Source: Methylobacteriaceae bacterium
Lineage (GTDB): Bacteria; Pseudomonadota; Alphaproteobacteria; Rhizobiales; Beijerinckiaceae
Assembly (NCBI GenBank): GCA_020638195.1
Contig: JACKJC010000002.1
Coordinates: 186,001-250,000, forward strand
DNA length: 64,000 nucleotides
Direction of reading: 5' to 3'
The translations under genes were made by a program, and so were the position numbers. The notes beneath the pieces are model-generated. The model was not told the origin of the DNA. It saw only the letters and a list, made by a program, of their open reading frames with translations, and ran no database searches. Positions 1 through 9,145 of this stretch are shown here, one piece after another; position 1 is the first letter of the stretch; every line of letters starts with the position of its first letter.

Positions 1-648
1 AAGACCGGTCGCTATCTGCTGGTCGCGGCCAATGCGCGCAACAAGGTCGGAATCATCGACACCAAGACCGGGCGTCTGGTGAAGGTCATCGAATCCGGCG
101 GCAAGACGCCGCACCCGGGTCGTGGCGCCAACATCATGCATCCGAAATACGGACCGGTGTGGGTGACGTCGCATCTGGGCGACGAATGGGTGTCCTTCAT
201 CGGCACCGATCCCGACAAGCATCCGCAATATGCCTGGAAGGTCGTGCAGAAGGTGGAAGGCCAAGGAGGCGGCTCGCTATTCGTGAAGTCGCATCCGAAG
301 TCGGCGCATCTCTACGTCGATACGCCACTCAATCCGGAAGCCGACACGTCGTCGAGCGTCGCGGTGTTCAACATCGCGGATCTCGCGCAGGACAAGCCCA
401 AGTACAAGGTCCTGCCGATCGGCGAATGGTCCGGGATAACCCAGGGCCAGCGTCGCGTCGTCCAGCCCGAGTACAATAAGGACGGATCGGAAATCTGGTT
501 CTCCGTCTGGAATGGCAAGACCCAGGAATCGGCTGTTGTCGTCGTCGACGACAAGACGCTGAAACTGAAGTCGGTGATCAAGGATCCGGCGCTGATCACG
601 CCGACCGGCAAGTTCAACGTCTACAACACCCGCAAGGACATCTACTGA
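1..648 (+). CDS. nirS: Cytochrome cd1 nitrite reductase NirS, C-terminal part (5' end outside window)
   Basis: The reading frame is open from base 1 to the TGA at 646-648 and gives about 215 residues of the d1 beta-propeller. NirS reduces nitrite to nitric oxide in the periplasm. Both histidines expected on the distal side of heme d1 are visible: the His of HPGRGAN (around base 112) and the His of TSHLGD (around base 170). The C-terminal end TPTGKFNVYNT is typical of the family. The cytochrome c domain, promoter and start lie upstream of the window. The gene heads a plus-strand run of heme d1 genes, the expected arrangement in NirS denitrifiers. The identification rests on remembered family motifs but is very secure because of the neighbours. 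Confidence 0.95.
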   Translation, partial: KTGRYLLVAANARNKVGIIDTKTGRLVKVIESGGKTPHPGRGANIMHPKYGPVWVTSHLGDEWVSFIGTDPDKHPQYAWKVVQKVEGQGGGSLFVKSHPKSAHLYVDTPLNPEADTSSSVAVFNIADLAQDKPKYKVLPIGEWSGITQGQRRVVQPEYNKDGSEIWFSVWNGKTQESAVVVVDDKTLKLKSVIKDPALITPTGKFNVYNTRKDIY

Positions 649-655
649 AACCGCG

Positions 656-679
656 GGCGGCGGGGTTCGCCCCGCCGCC
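656..679 (+). terminator. GC-rich hairpin with TTCG loop between nirS and nirE
   Basis: A perfect 10-bp stem (GGCGGCGGGG / CCCCGCCGCC) closes a TTCG tetraloop 7 bp after the nirS stop. No T-run follows, so it is not a standard intrinsic terminator. Such UUCG hairpins often protect mRNA 3' ends or attenuate transcription. Here it could separate abundant nirS message from the lower-level biosynthetic genes downstream; that role is inferred. Confidence 0.6.
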
Positions 680-700
680 TCGCTTTCGGGATGCATCGCC

Positions 701-1457
<757 letters not shown>

Positions 1458-1474
<17 letters not shown>

Positions 1475-1772
1475 ACTCGCGCTGATAGCCACGCTCTCGT
1501 GCGCGATCACGCCGGCGTTCTCGGCGGATCGCTCGCGTGAATTGACCGCGCTCGTGCGAGAGGATTGCGGATCCTGCCACGGGATGACGCTGAAGGGCGG
1601 GCTCGGCGCGCCGCTGACGCCACACGATCTCGCCGAGAAGGACGCGATGTCGCTTGCGGCGATCATTCTGGACGGCGTTCCCGGTACGCCCATGCCGCCT
1701 TGGCGCGGATTGATCAGTGAAGCCGACGCACGCTGGATCGCCGAAAAGTTGAAGCAAGGGTTCCCGCAATGA
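1458..1772 (+). CDS. nirC: Small periplasmic c-type cytochrome NirC
   Basis: The 104-residue product has a hydrophobic signal peptide (residues 1-23, ending AFSA), one heme c motif CGSCH at 37-41, and a likely axial Met79 in GTPMPPW. NirC proteins are periplasmic electron carriers that can feed NirS and may assist heme d1 maturation. The start chosen is the first of two consecutive ATGs (1458, 1461), inside the nirE 3' end. The stop overlaps the nirF start by 4 bp (ATGA at 1769), so translation is probably coupled. Confidence 0.88.
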
Positions 1773-2965
1773 ACAGGCGCTCATTCCTCACGGCTTCCGT
1801 CGCGGCGGGGTTGGCGACGCCGGCGCTTGCCGCCGACGGCGCGGCGCCCTGCGCGCCGACCCGCGGCACTGGCGACCTCGGCCTCATCATCGAGCGCGCG
1901 ACCGGTTCGGTTCTGATCGTCGATACCACGACACGCGCCGTCGTTTCGCGAATCGATGGCTTGGGCGATCTCTCGCATGCGACCGCCGTTTTCGGCCCGA
2001 GCGAGCGATACGCCTATGTGTTCGGTCGCGACGGCGGCCTGACCAAGGTCGACATGCTCGCATGCCGGATCGACAGACGCGTCATCCAGGCAGGCAATTC
2101 GATAGGCGGCGCCATTTCCGACGATGGCGCGCTGATTGTCGCTTCCAACTACACGCCTGGCGGCATCAAGGTCTTCGACGCTAACAGCCTTGCCGAACTT
2201 GCATCCGTTCCTGCGATCGGCGCGAACGGCAAGAGTTCCAAGACCGTCGGCCTCGTCGATCTGCCCGGACGCCGATTCGCCTATGCGCTCTATGACGCCG
2301 ACGAGATCTGGATCGCGGATTTCTCGGCGGGCGCGACGCCGGCGTTGACGAAATTCACCGACGTCGGCCGGCTGCCCTACGACGCCAATGTCACGAGTGA
2401 CGCGCGACACTATCTCGCCGGGCTGTTCGGCGAGGACGGCTTCGCGCATATCGACCTGTGGGCCGCAGCCCCGAAGGTCGATCGCGTCTCGTCCGGTTAC
2501 AACGCCGGTCGCGCGAAACTGCCGATCTACAAGATGCCGCATCTCGAAGGATGGGCCGAGAGCAATTCGACGCTGGTCGTGCCCGCCGCCGGCCAGCACG
2601 AAGCTTTGCTGATCGATCTCGAGACGATGAAGGAGCAGGGTCGCATCGCGCTGCACAGCCAGCCCGTCTTCTGCGTGGCGCGGCCGGACGGGCGCGAAGT
2701 CTGGATCAATTTCGCGCATCCCGACAACGACACTGTTCAGGTGCTCGACGTCTTCACGCGTAAGATCGTGCACACGTTCAGGCCTGGCCCGGCGGTGCTG
2801 CATCTCGAATTCACCCCGCGCGGGCATGAAGTCTGGATCTCCGTGCGCGACGCGGACCGGATCGACATCTACGACGTGCGGTCGCGCGAGAAGAAGGCGG
2901 AACTCAAGGCCGTGAAGCCTTCGGGCATCTTCTTCACGTCGCGCGCCCACAGGCTTGGGGTCTGA
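1769..2965 (+). CDS. nirF: Heme d1 biosynthesis protein NirF
   Basis: NirF is a d1-type beta-propeller protein needed for heme d1 synthesis; its exact reaction is still debated. The 398-residue product begins with a twin-Arg-like MNRRSFL and a signal peptide cleaved near ALAAD (about residue 22), implying periplasmic location. Repeated propeller strands of the type IDVxxxxTRxVV follow. The C-terminal end PSGIFFTSRAHRLG is a strong NirF hallmark. It lacks the cytochrome c domain found in NirS and NirN. It overlaps nirC by 4 bp and is one base from the next gene. Confidence 0.93.
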   Translation: MNRRSFLTASVAAGLATPALAADGAAPCAPTRGTGDLGLIIERATGSVLIVDTTTRAVVSRIDGLGDLSHATAVFGPSERYAYVFGRDGGLTKVDMLACRIDRRVIQAGNSIGGAISDDGALIVASNYTPGGIKVFDANSLAELASVPAIGANGKSSKTVGLVDLPGRRFAYALYDADEIWIADFSAGATPALTKFTDVGRLPYDANVTSDARHYLAGLFGEDGFAHIDLWAAAPKVDRVSSGYNAGRAKLPIYKMPHLEGWAESNSTLVVPAAGQHEALLIDLETMKEQGRIALHSQPVFCVARPDGREVWINFAHPDNDTVQVLDVFTRKIVHTFRPGPAVLHLEFTPRGHEVWISVRDADRIDIYDVRSREKKAELKAVKPSGIFFTSRAHRLGV

Positions 2966-2966
2966 C

Positions 2967-3932
2967 ATGTTGTTCGACGCCTCCGACCGCGCCCTGATCG
3001 ACGGATGGCAGCGCGATTTTCCGATTGCGCCGGCGCCCTTCGCCGAAATCGGCGCGGCGCTCGGCCTCGCCGAAGCAGACGTGCTGACGCGCCTGTCGCG
3101 CCTTCAGGCCTCGGGCGCGCTGTCGCGGGTCGGCGCGGTCGTACGTCCGAACACGGTCGGCGCATCGACGCTCGCCGCGCTCGCCGCGCCCGAGGGCATG
3201 CTGGAAGAAGTCGCAGCCGCGGTGATCGCCGAGCCCGGCGTCAATCACGCCTACGAGCGCGAGCATCGCTACAACCTCTGGTTCGTGGTCACGGCGCCGG
3301 ACGCAGACGGCGTCGCTACGGCGATCGCCCGGATCGAGGCGCGGACCGGCATGCGGGCGCTGGTTCTGCCGCTCTTGCGGGATTTTCACATCGACCTCGG
3401 CTTCAGCATTTTCGGGACCGGTCCGCTTCGGCCCTCGCCACGAGGGACGACGCCCGCCGTGGTGGAGCGAAACGATCGACAATTACTCGGCGCGATCGAG
3501 AACGGTCTCGACCTCGTCGACCGACCGTTTCAACAGGTCGCGCGCCGTATCGGCTGGAGCGAAAGGGACGTTCTCGTGCGCCTGTCGGCATTGATCGAAT
3601 CCGGCGTCGTGTCGCGCTTCGGGATCGTGCTGCGTCATCGCCATTTCGGCTATGCGGCGAACGCCATGGTGGTCTGGGACATTCCCGATGACGCTCTGGA
3701 CCGGATCGCCCGCTCGTTCGCGGCGCATGATTTCGTTACGCTGTGCTACGAGCGCCCGCGACGCGCCGGCTGGCCTTACAATCTCTTCACGATGATTCAT
3801 GGGCGCGAACGCGAGGCCGCGCTCGCGCATGTCGAACAGCTCGCGGCTCTGGCGCCGGAGGTTTGCAGCCGCGACGTCCTTTTCTCGCAGCGCTGCTTCC
3901 GTCAGCGCGGCGCGCGATTGTCGGCTGCGTGA
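2967..3932 (+). CDS. nirDL: Fused siroheme decarboxylase subunits NirD-NirL
   Basis: The 321-residue protein contains two Lrp/AsnC-like units in tandem. The first (about residues 1-145) carries the HAYEREHRYNLWFV motif, the second (about 165-321) carries YERPRRAGWPYNLF. These are the two signature forms seen in separate NirD and NirL proteins. With NirG and NirH it decarboxylates siroheme to 12,18-didecarboxysiroheme in the cytoplasm. NirD and NirL are separate in Pseudomonas, while fused NirDL is known in some alphaproteobacteria such as Paracoccus. The ATG at 2967 is preferred to an in-frame TTG at 2955 because it lies one base after the nirF stop. Confidence 0.9.
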   Translation: MLFDASDRALIDGWQRDFPIAPAPFAEIGAALGLAEADVLTRLSRLQASGALSRVGAVVRPNTVGASTLAALAAPEGMLEEVAAAVIAEPGVNHAYEREHRYNLWFVVTAPDADGVATAIARIEARTGMRALVLPLLRDFHIDLGFSIFGTGPLRPSPRGTTPAVVERNDRQLLGAIENGLDLVDRPFQQVARRIGWSERDVLVRLSALIESGVVSRFGIVLRHRHFGYAANAMVVWDIPDDALDRIARSFAAHDFVTLCYERPRRAGWPYNLFTMIHGREREAALAHVEQLAALAPEVCSRDVLFSQRCFRQRGARLSAA

Positions 3933-3939
3933 GGCCGCC

Positions 3940-4386
3940 ATGATCGACGAGACCGACCGCCACATCGTCAACGCCCTGCAGGACGAATTCCCGTTGGCGT
4001 CGCGCCCGTTCGCGATCAAGGCGCGGGAATTGGGAATCGACGAGGACGATCTGATTTCGCGCGTCGCACGCCTGCGCGCGAGCGGCGTTGTCACGCGCTT
4101 TGGGCCCTTCCTGAATGCCGAGAATTTTGGCGGCGGCTTCTGCCTGTGCGCGATGGCCGTGCCGCAGGACAAATGGGCGACGGCCGTGGATATCGTCAAC
4201 GCGCAACCGGAAGTCGCGCACAATTACCGCCGCGAGCACCGGCTCAACATGTGGTTCGTCCTCGCCGTCGAAGATCGCGACGAGATCGCGAACGTCGCCC
4301 GCCGAATAGAGGCGACGACGGGTCTGGCGGTTCTACTGTTTCCGAAGGAACGCGAATACTTCCTCGACATGAGGGTTTCGGCATGA
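3940..4386 (+). CDS. nirG: Siroheme decarboxylase subunit NirG
   Basis: This 148-residue single Lrp/AsnC-like protein has an N-terminal winged-helix-like half (DETDRHIVNALQDEFPL) and a C-terminal ligand domain with NYRREHRLNMWFVL (about residues 90-103), the NirG/NirD form of the siroheme site. Together with NirDL and NirH it should form the decarboxylase complex. An internal ATG at 3940 is taken as start because upstream residues are not family-like and it sits 7 bp after the nirDL stop. It overlaps nirH by 4 bp. Confidence 0.88.
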   Translation: MIDETDRHIVNALQDEFPLASRPFAIKARELGIDEDDLISRVARLRASGVVTRFGPFLNAENFGGGFCLCAMAVPQDKWATAVDIVNAQPEVAHNYRREHRLNMWFVLAVEDRDEIANVARRIEATTGLAVLLFPKEREYFLDMRVSA

Positions 4387-4907
4387 GCGGCCGCGAACGA
4401 TCCCTCGATGCGCTCGACCGCGCGATCCTGGAGGCGACGCAGGCTGGCCTGCCGATCGTGCCCGAGCCCTACAAGGCGATCGCCGAACGCGTCGGCGTGA
4501 GCGAGGTGGAGGTTCTCGCGCGTCTGCAAGCCATGCTCGATCGCAGCGTCGTGCGCCGGATCGGGTTCGCGCCGAACCACTACAAGCTCGGGCTTACCTG
4601 CAACGGCATGACCGTATGGGATGTCGATGATGAGAAAGTCGACGCGTTGGGCGAAATGGTCGGCGCGCTCGACTTCGTGACGCATTGCTACCGCCGTCCG
4701 CGCCATCTGCCGGACTGGCCTTACAATCTGTTTGCGATGGCTCATGGTCGCACCCGCGCCGAAGTGCTGGAAAAGCGAACGCGCATCGTCGAACTGCTGG
4801 GTGCGGCATGTCGGTCGTCCGATATTTTGTTCTCGACCGAGATCCTCAAGAAGACCGGCATGCGCCTCGCGCGTCGCGCCCGGGAGGAGGCATCATGTTC
4901 AGACTGA
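4383..4907 (+). CDS. nirH: Siroheme decarboxylase subunit NirH
   Basis: The 174-residue protein is the fourth Lrp/AsnC-like unit of the cluster. It carries the NirH/NirL-type motif CYRRPRHLPDWPYNLFAM (about residues 101-118). It should pair with NirG in siroheme decarboxylation. The ATG overlaps the nirG stop (ATGA at 4383), and the gene end overlaps the nirJ start at 4895 by 13 bp, so nirG, nirH and nirJ are likely translationally coupled. Confidence 0.88.
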   Translation: MSGRERSLDALDRAILEATQAGLPIVPEPYKAIAERVGVSEVEVLARLQAMLDRSVVRRIGFAPNHYKLGLTCNGMTVWDVDDEKVDALGEMVGALDFVTHCYRRPRHLPDWPYNLFAMAHGRTRAEVLEKRTRIVELLGAACRSSDILFSTEILKKTGMRLARRAREEASCSD

Positions 4908-6097
4908 CGCAATTCCTGCGCGAATTGCGCGCGCCGACGCCGGTCGGACCGCATCGCGACCTGCCGGGCCCCGTCGTCATCTGGAATCTCGTGCGGCGCT
5001 GCAATCTGAAGTGCAAGCATTGCTATTCCATCTCGGCGGATGTCGATTTTCCCGGCGAGCTGACGACAGCCGAGGTCTTCCGCGTGATGGACGACATCAA
5101 GGCCGCGCGGTCTCCCGTCCTGATCTTGTCCGGCGGCGAGCCGCTGTTGCGCCCGGATATATTCGACATTTCGAAGCGCGCGGTCGATCTCGGCTTCTAT
5201 ACGGCCCTGTCCTCCAACGGCACGCTGATCGACGCCGAACTCGCCGGGCGCATCGCAGATATCGGCTATGACTATGTCGGCGTCAGCCTCGACGGGCTCG
5301 GCGCGACGCATGACCGGTTTCGCGGCCGCGAAGGCGCATTCGACGCGGCGCTCGCGGGCCTGCGCGAATGTGGACGGCGCGGCGTGAAGACGGGCCTGCG
5401 CTTCACCATGACGCAGGACAATCATCATCAACTGCCGGATCTGATCGATCTCGCCGTAGCGGAGGGGATCGACAAGTTCTATCTCTCGCATCTCGTCTAC
5501 GCTGGGCGCGGCAACAAGAACCGCGGCGACGATGCGACCTGGAACATCACCCGCAACGCCATGACCATGCTGTTCGATCGGGCATGGCAGGCGCTGGAGC
5601 GCGGCGAAGATCGCGAATTCGTGACGGGCAACAACGACGCGGACGCGGTCTTTCTCTATTTCTGGGCGCGCGAGCGCTTTCCGGAAAAGGCGGATCATCT
5701 GCGCGCGAAGCTGGCGCAATGGGGCGGAAATGCATCGGGCGTCAATGTCGCCAATATCGACAATCTCGGCGACGTCCATCCCGATACGATGTGGTGGCAC
5801 TATTCCCTCGGCAACGTGCGCAAGCGGCCGTTCGGCGAGATATGGGCCGATACGAGCGATCCGATCATGGCCGGATTGAAAGCGCGGCCCCGCGAAATTT
5901 CCGGACGCTGCGGCGCCTGCGCTTATTTCGACATCTGCGGCGGCAATACGCGCGTGCGCGCGTTACGCATGACCGGCGACGCCTTCGCCGAAGATCCGGC
6001 CTGCTATCTCGACGATGCGGAGATCGGCGCCGCGCCCGCGCCGCGGGTCGAAACCACGCCTTACAGGGGACACAAGCATGAGGCCGTGGCTCTCTAG
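4895..6097 (+). CDS. nirJ: Radical SAM heme d1 synthase component NirJ
   Basis: NirJ is a cytoplasmic radical SAM enzyme that acts on 12,18-didecarboxysiroheme, removing propionate side chains on the way to heme d1. The 400-residue protein has the [4Fe-4S] motif C36-x3-C40-x2-C43 (RRCNLKCKHC), the GGEPLL motif, and a C-terminal SPASM-type cysteine cluster CGACAYFDICGG for a second iron-sulfur centre. The ATG at 4895 follows a strong GGAGGAGG site at 4883-4890. An apparent N-terminal extension upstream belongs to nirH in another frame. Confidence 0.95.
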   Translation: MFRLTQFLRELRAPTPVGPHRDLPGPVVIWNLVRRCNLKCKHCYSISADVDFPGELTTAEVFRVMDDIKAARSPVLILSGGEPLLRPDIFDISKRAVDLGFYTALSSNGTLIDAELAGRIADIGYDYVGVSLDGLGATHDRFRGREGAFDAALAGLRECGRRGVKTGLRFTMTQDNHHQLPDLIDLAVAEGIDKFYLSHLVYAGRGNKNRGDDATWNITRNAMTMLFDRAWQALERGEDREFVTGNNDADAVFLYFWARERFPEKADHLRAKLAQWGGNASGVNVANIDNLGDVHPDTMWWHYSLGNVRKRPFGEIWADTSDPIMAGLKARPREISGRCGACAYFDICGGNTRVRALRMTGDAFAEDPACYLDDAEIGAAPAPRVETTPYRGHKHEAVAL

Positions 6098-7637
6098 CCT
6101 CGCAGGCGTCGCGTTTCTCGCTGGCATTGCGCCGGCAATAGCGCAGACGGATGCGACCGCGCTCTATCAGGCCAAATGCGCCGCCTGCCATGGCGGCGAT
6201 CGGCTCGGCGCGATCGGTCCTGCCCTGCTGCCCGACAATCTCGGCCGGCTCGGAATCGCGGGCGCGGAAAAGGTCATCCGCAGCGGCCGCGCGGCGACGC
6301 AGATGCCGGCCTTCGGCAGCGAACTGGACGATGCGTCGATCAAGGCGCTCGCGGCGCTGGTCTATACGAAGCCCGCGACGACGCCGGTCTGGGGCGCCAA
6401 GGAAATTACGGCGAGCCGTGTGCTGACGCCCGCGCCGGTCGCCGACAAGCCGGTATTCAAGGCCGATCCGCTCAATCTGTTCGTGGTCGTCGAGAGCGGC
6501 GATCATCACGTCAGCATTCTGGATGGGGACACGTTCACGCCGATCCATCGCTTCGCGAGCCGTTTCGCACTGCACGGCGGACCGAAGTTCACGCGCGACG
6601 GCCGCTATGTCTTCTTCGGCTCGCGCGACGGCTGGGTCAGCAAGTTCGATCTGTGGACATTGAAGACGGTCGCGGAAGTGCGCGCGGGCGTGAATACGCG
6701 CAATATCGCGCTGTCGAAGGACGCGAAACATCTCGCCGTCGCCAATTACCTGCCCAACACGCTCGTCATTCTGAATGCGAACGATCTGTCGGTCGAAAAG
6801 ATTTTTGACGTCGCGGATCGCAAGGGACAGTCTTCGCGCGTTTCCGCCGTCTATCAGGCGCCGCAACGCGACAGTTTCATTGCGGCGCTGAAGGATGTGC
6901 CGGAAATCTGGGAAATCGCGACGAACGCAAATGGCGAGCCAGTGTTCGGCGGCTTCGTCCACAGTTACGAAAAAGGCATGGTGGAGGCGCTTGCCTCATC
7001 GCAGGGACTGCTCGCGTTGCGACGGATCGAGGCGAGCGAGCCGCTCGACGATTTCTTCTTCGATCCGGACTATCGCAATCTGATCGGCGCCAGCCGGCAC
7101 GGGGATCATGCGGTTGTGGTCAACCTCAATACGGGCCGCGAGATCGCGAGCATTCCGATGCCTGGCATGCCGCACCTAGGCTCGGGCGTGTCATGGATGC
7201 GCGACGGACATCGCCTCGTCGCCACGCCGCATCTCAAGGAAGGCAAGATCAGCGTGATCGACGCCGCCGACTGGAAGACGCTCGCCACCATCGAGACGGC
7301 CGGGCCGGGCTTCTTCCTGCGCAGCCACGAGAACTCGCCCTATATTTGGGCGGATTCCTTCCTGTCGCCGAAAAACAGGGACAAGATCCAGATCATCGAC
7401 AAGGAAACACTGAAGATCGTGCGCGTGATGCAGCCGGCGCCGGGCAAGACGACCGGGCACGTGGAGTTCGATCGCTCCGGCCGACACGCGCTCGTCAGCG
7501 TCTGGGACATGGATGGCGCAATCATCGTCTACGACGCGAAGACCTTTGCAGAGGTCAAGCGGTTGCCGATGTCCAAGCCCGCCGGCAAGTACAACGTCTA
7601 CAACAAGATCACTTTTTCCGAGGGTACAAGTCACTGA
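6078..7637 (+). CDS. nirN: Dihydro-heme d1 dehydrogenase NirN (cytochrome c plus d1 propeller)
   Basis: This 519-residue periplasmic protein has a signal peptide (residues 1-22, cut after AIA), one heme c motif CAACH at 34-38, and an eight-bladed d1-type propeller ending GKYNVYNKITFSEGTSH. NirN oxidises dihydro-heme d1 as the last step of cofactor synthesis and can bind heme d1 for transfer to NirS. It differs from NirS by its short cytochrome domain and by its C-terminal end. The ATG at 6078 has an AGGGGA site about 10 bases upstream. It is the last gene of the plus-strand nir run and converges on a regulator 10 bp away. Confidence 0.93.
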   Translation: MRPWLSSLAGVAFLAGIAPAIAQTDATALYQAKCAACHGGDRLGAIGPALLPDNLGRLGIAGAEKVIRSGRAATQMPAFGSELDDASIKALAALVYTKPATTPVWGAKEITASRVLTPAPVADKPVFKADPLNLFVVVESGDHHVSILDGDTFTPIHRFASRFALHGGPKFTRDGRYVFFGSRDGWVSKFDLWTLKTVAEVRAGVNTRNIALSKDAKHLAVANYLPNTLVILNANDLSVEKIFDVADRKGQSSRVSAVYQAPQRDSFIAALKDVPEIWEIATNANGEPVFGGFVHSYEKGMVEALASSQGLLALRRIEASEPLDDFFFDPDYRNLIGASRHGDHAVVVNLNTGREIASIPMPGMPHLGSGVSWMRDGHRLVATPHLKEGKISVIDAADWKTLATIETAGPGFFLRSHENSPYIWADSFLSPKNRDKIQIIDKETLKIVRVMQPAPGKTTGHVEFDRSGRHALVSVWDMDGAIIVYDAKTFAEVKRLPMSKPAGKYNVYNKITFSEGTSH

Positions 7638-7646
7638 CGCGTGACA

Positions 7647-8336
7647 TCAGGCGCGCCGCTCGAGTCGCGCCTGCAGGCTCGCGACGTCCCTGATGCGCAC
7701 GCTCGCGCCGTCGACTTCGACGCCGAAGGCGCGCAGGCGCGCGAATGCGCGTGACAGGGTCTCCTGCGCCATCCCGAGCTTGTCGGCGATGAGACGCTTG
7801 TCGACCGGAAGCGTGAATTCGGCCTCGCCGACTTCGCCATGCGCCAACCCCAGCAAGAACTCCGCGACGCGTTCGTCTCCGCTCTGCAGTTTGAGCTGCT
7901 CGATCTGCCGCACCAGTTGATTGAGATGCTGCGCCGTGGCGGCGAACATGGCGAAGCCGATTTCCGGGGTCGCGCGAATCTCGCGCCGCAGCGCCTCCGC
8001 CTCGATATGGACCAGCGTCACGCTGGTCGCAGCGATTGCCGTCGCCGGATATCGCCCGCCGACCATGGCGACGGCTTCAGCGAACGTCTCGCCGCGCGCA
8101 AAGGTGGTGAGCAAGGCTTGCCGGCCGTCCGGACGGGCGCGCATCAGTTTCACCCAGCCTTCGGCGACGACGAAGAAGGCTTTGGCCAGCGCGCCCTGTT
8201 CGAATATCTGCGCCCCGGCGCGTCGGTCTTCGAGGCGCGAGCCAACGGCGATACGAGCGAGGATGGGATCGGGCAGGCCTGAAAAGAGACTCGCTGAACG
8301 CAGCGCCGCCATGACGGGCGTGTCCGGACCTGTCAT
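7647..8336 (-). CDS. Crp/Fnr-family regulator, Dnr/NnrR-like (copy 1)
   Basis: The 229-residue protein has a cyclic-nucleotide-binding-like beta-barrel (residues 15-130), a dimerisation helix, and a C-terminal winged helix with DKLGMAQETLSRAFARLR. The recognition helix reads E-x-x-S-R, the FNR-type pattern that reads TTGA half sites. No N-terminal cysteine cluster is present, so it is not an oxygen-sensing FNR; Dnr/NnrR proteins sense NO through heme. A matching TTGAG-N4-GTCAA site lies about 54 bases upstream. It is probably an activator of denitrification genes. Which of the three paralogs controls nirS cannot be decided from sequence. Confidence 0.85.
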   Translation of the reverse strand: MTGPDTPVMAALRSASLFSGLPDPILARIAVGSRLEDRRAGAQIFEQGALAKAFFVVAEGWVKLMRARPDGRQALLTTFARGETFAEAVAMVGGRYPATAIAATSVTLVHIEAEALRREIRATPEIGFAMFAATAQHLNQLVRQIEQLKLQSGDERVAEFLLGLAHGEVGEAEFTLPVDKRLIADKLGMAQETLSRAFARLRAFGVEVDGASVRIRDVASLQARLERRA

Positions 8337-8365
8337 ATCCGCCTCCGCTTGTGGCGGAACGAATG

Positions 8366-8593
8366 TCAGTCGGCCAGGCTCTCGACGCCTTGAGGATTGT
8401 CAATCTGAAGGTCGCAGCGCCGCCGCGCAGCGCGCCGCGCCCCCGATGGCTTCGCCTCCGCGGCGCGACGAGTGGCAAGGCAACGCGCGATCATCGGATC
8501 GGTGCGAATCTTCTCGCGCTTCTGCTCCTCGGTCAGACCGGCGAGCATCGGGCATTCGAAACAATCGGATATGTCGTGGCCGTCGACCCGCAT
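8366..8593 (-). CDS. Small CxxC protein, hypothetical
   Basis: A 75-residue reading frame not recognised as any family. It begins MRVDGHDISDCFECPML with a CxxC pair (residues 11 and 14), a helical stretch, a third Cys in DPMIARCLA, then an Arg/Ala-rich region. The ATG at 8593 has a good site (GAGGAC, 6 bases upstream) and the gene lies on the same strand as the membrane protein and hemerythrin genes upstream. The 3' end overlaps a likely regulator-binding site for the next gene. Cysteines may bind metal, but no function is claimed. It may be a chance frame. Confidence 0.45.
   Translation of the reverse strand: MRVDGHDISDCFECPMLAGLTEEQKREKIRTDPMIARCLATRRAAEAKPSGARRAARRRCDLQIDNPQGVESLAD
8390..8403 (-). 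promoter_or_regulatory. Candidate Dnr/NnrR (FNR-type) box upstream of regulator copy 1
   Basis: The site reads TTGAG-GATT-GTCAA, a 14-bp inverted repeat with one mismatch to TTGAC-N4-GTCAA. Its centre is about 60 bases before the ATG at 8336. A class II promoter (-41.5) would give a transcript start near 8355 and a 19-base leader. Autoregulation or control by one of the paralogs is likely. Confidence 0.6.
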
Positions 8594-8671
8594 GCCTGTC
8601 CTCACGCTGTCGTCGGGCGGGACATTGGCACGAATGTCGCAGATACAAAAGGCGCCGGTCGCGAGCCCGAT

Positions 8672-9145
8672 TCAGAAATCGAGGCCATGTGCGCCAGCGA
8701 CCGTGCCGATGATCACGACGATGGCGATCACGGTCAGGATGCGATGCATGCGTAGCAGCAATACGTGGGCGGCGACGGGATCGGTCGCAGCGAAGCGATC
8801 GAACAGATCGTGCAGGAACAATGGCTCCGCGACGAAAAGCATGATCGCAAATACGGCCCAGAGCGCGAGCATGGCGACCAACCGCCACATATGCGGATCG
8901 GCCAGCGCGCCCCACAGACCAAAGGCATGCAGGAGGTAGAAGCCGGTCGCGCCCGCCAGCGCAACCGAGAGACGCGCCTGCGCCGCGAATCGGCGCTCGA
9001 TTGCGGCGAAGCTCGCCGCGCGAATCTCGGGGCGCAATTCGCCGAGCGAAGGCAGGATGACCATCGTGACGAACATCAGTCCGCCGATCCAGTGCACGAT
9101 CGCCGCCACGTGCAGCGCGCGCGCAAGCGCCGGCACGTCGATCAT
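8672..9145 (-). CDS. Four-helix membrane protein, CopD-like
   Basis: The 157-residue product has four hydrophobic helices (about residues 10-32, 55-75, 85-108 and 130-152). The first contains ALHVAAIVHWIGGLMF, with two histidines spaced six apart and the HWxGG pattern common in CopD-type proteins; these could ligate heme or copper. The start overlaps the hemerythrin stop by 4 bp, so the two are one translational unit. A role in handling NO, oxygen or heme at the membrane is plausible from context only. The family assignment is tentative. Confidence 0.7.
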   Translation of the reverse strand: MIDVPALARALHVAAIVHWIGGLMFVTMVILPSLGELRPEIRAASFAAIERRFAAQARLSVALAGATGFYLLHAFGLWGALADPHMWRLVAMLALWAVFAIMLFVAEPLFLHDLFDRFAATDPVAAHVLLLRMHRILTVIAIVVIIGTVAGAHGLDF

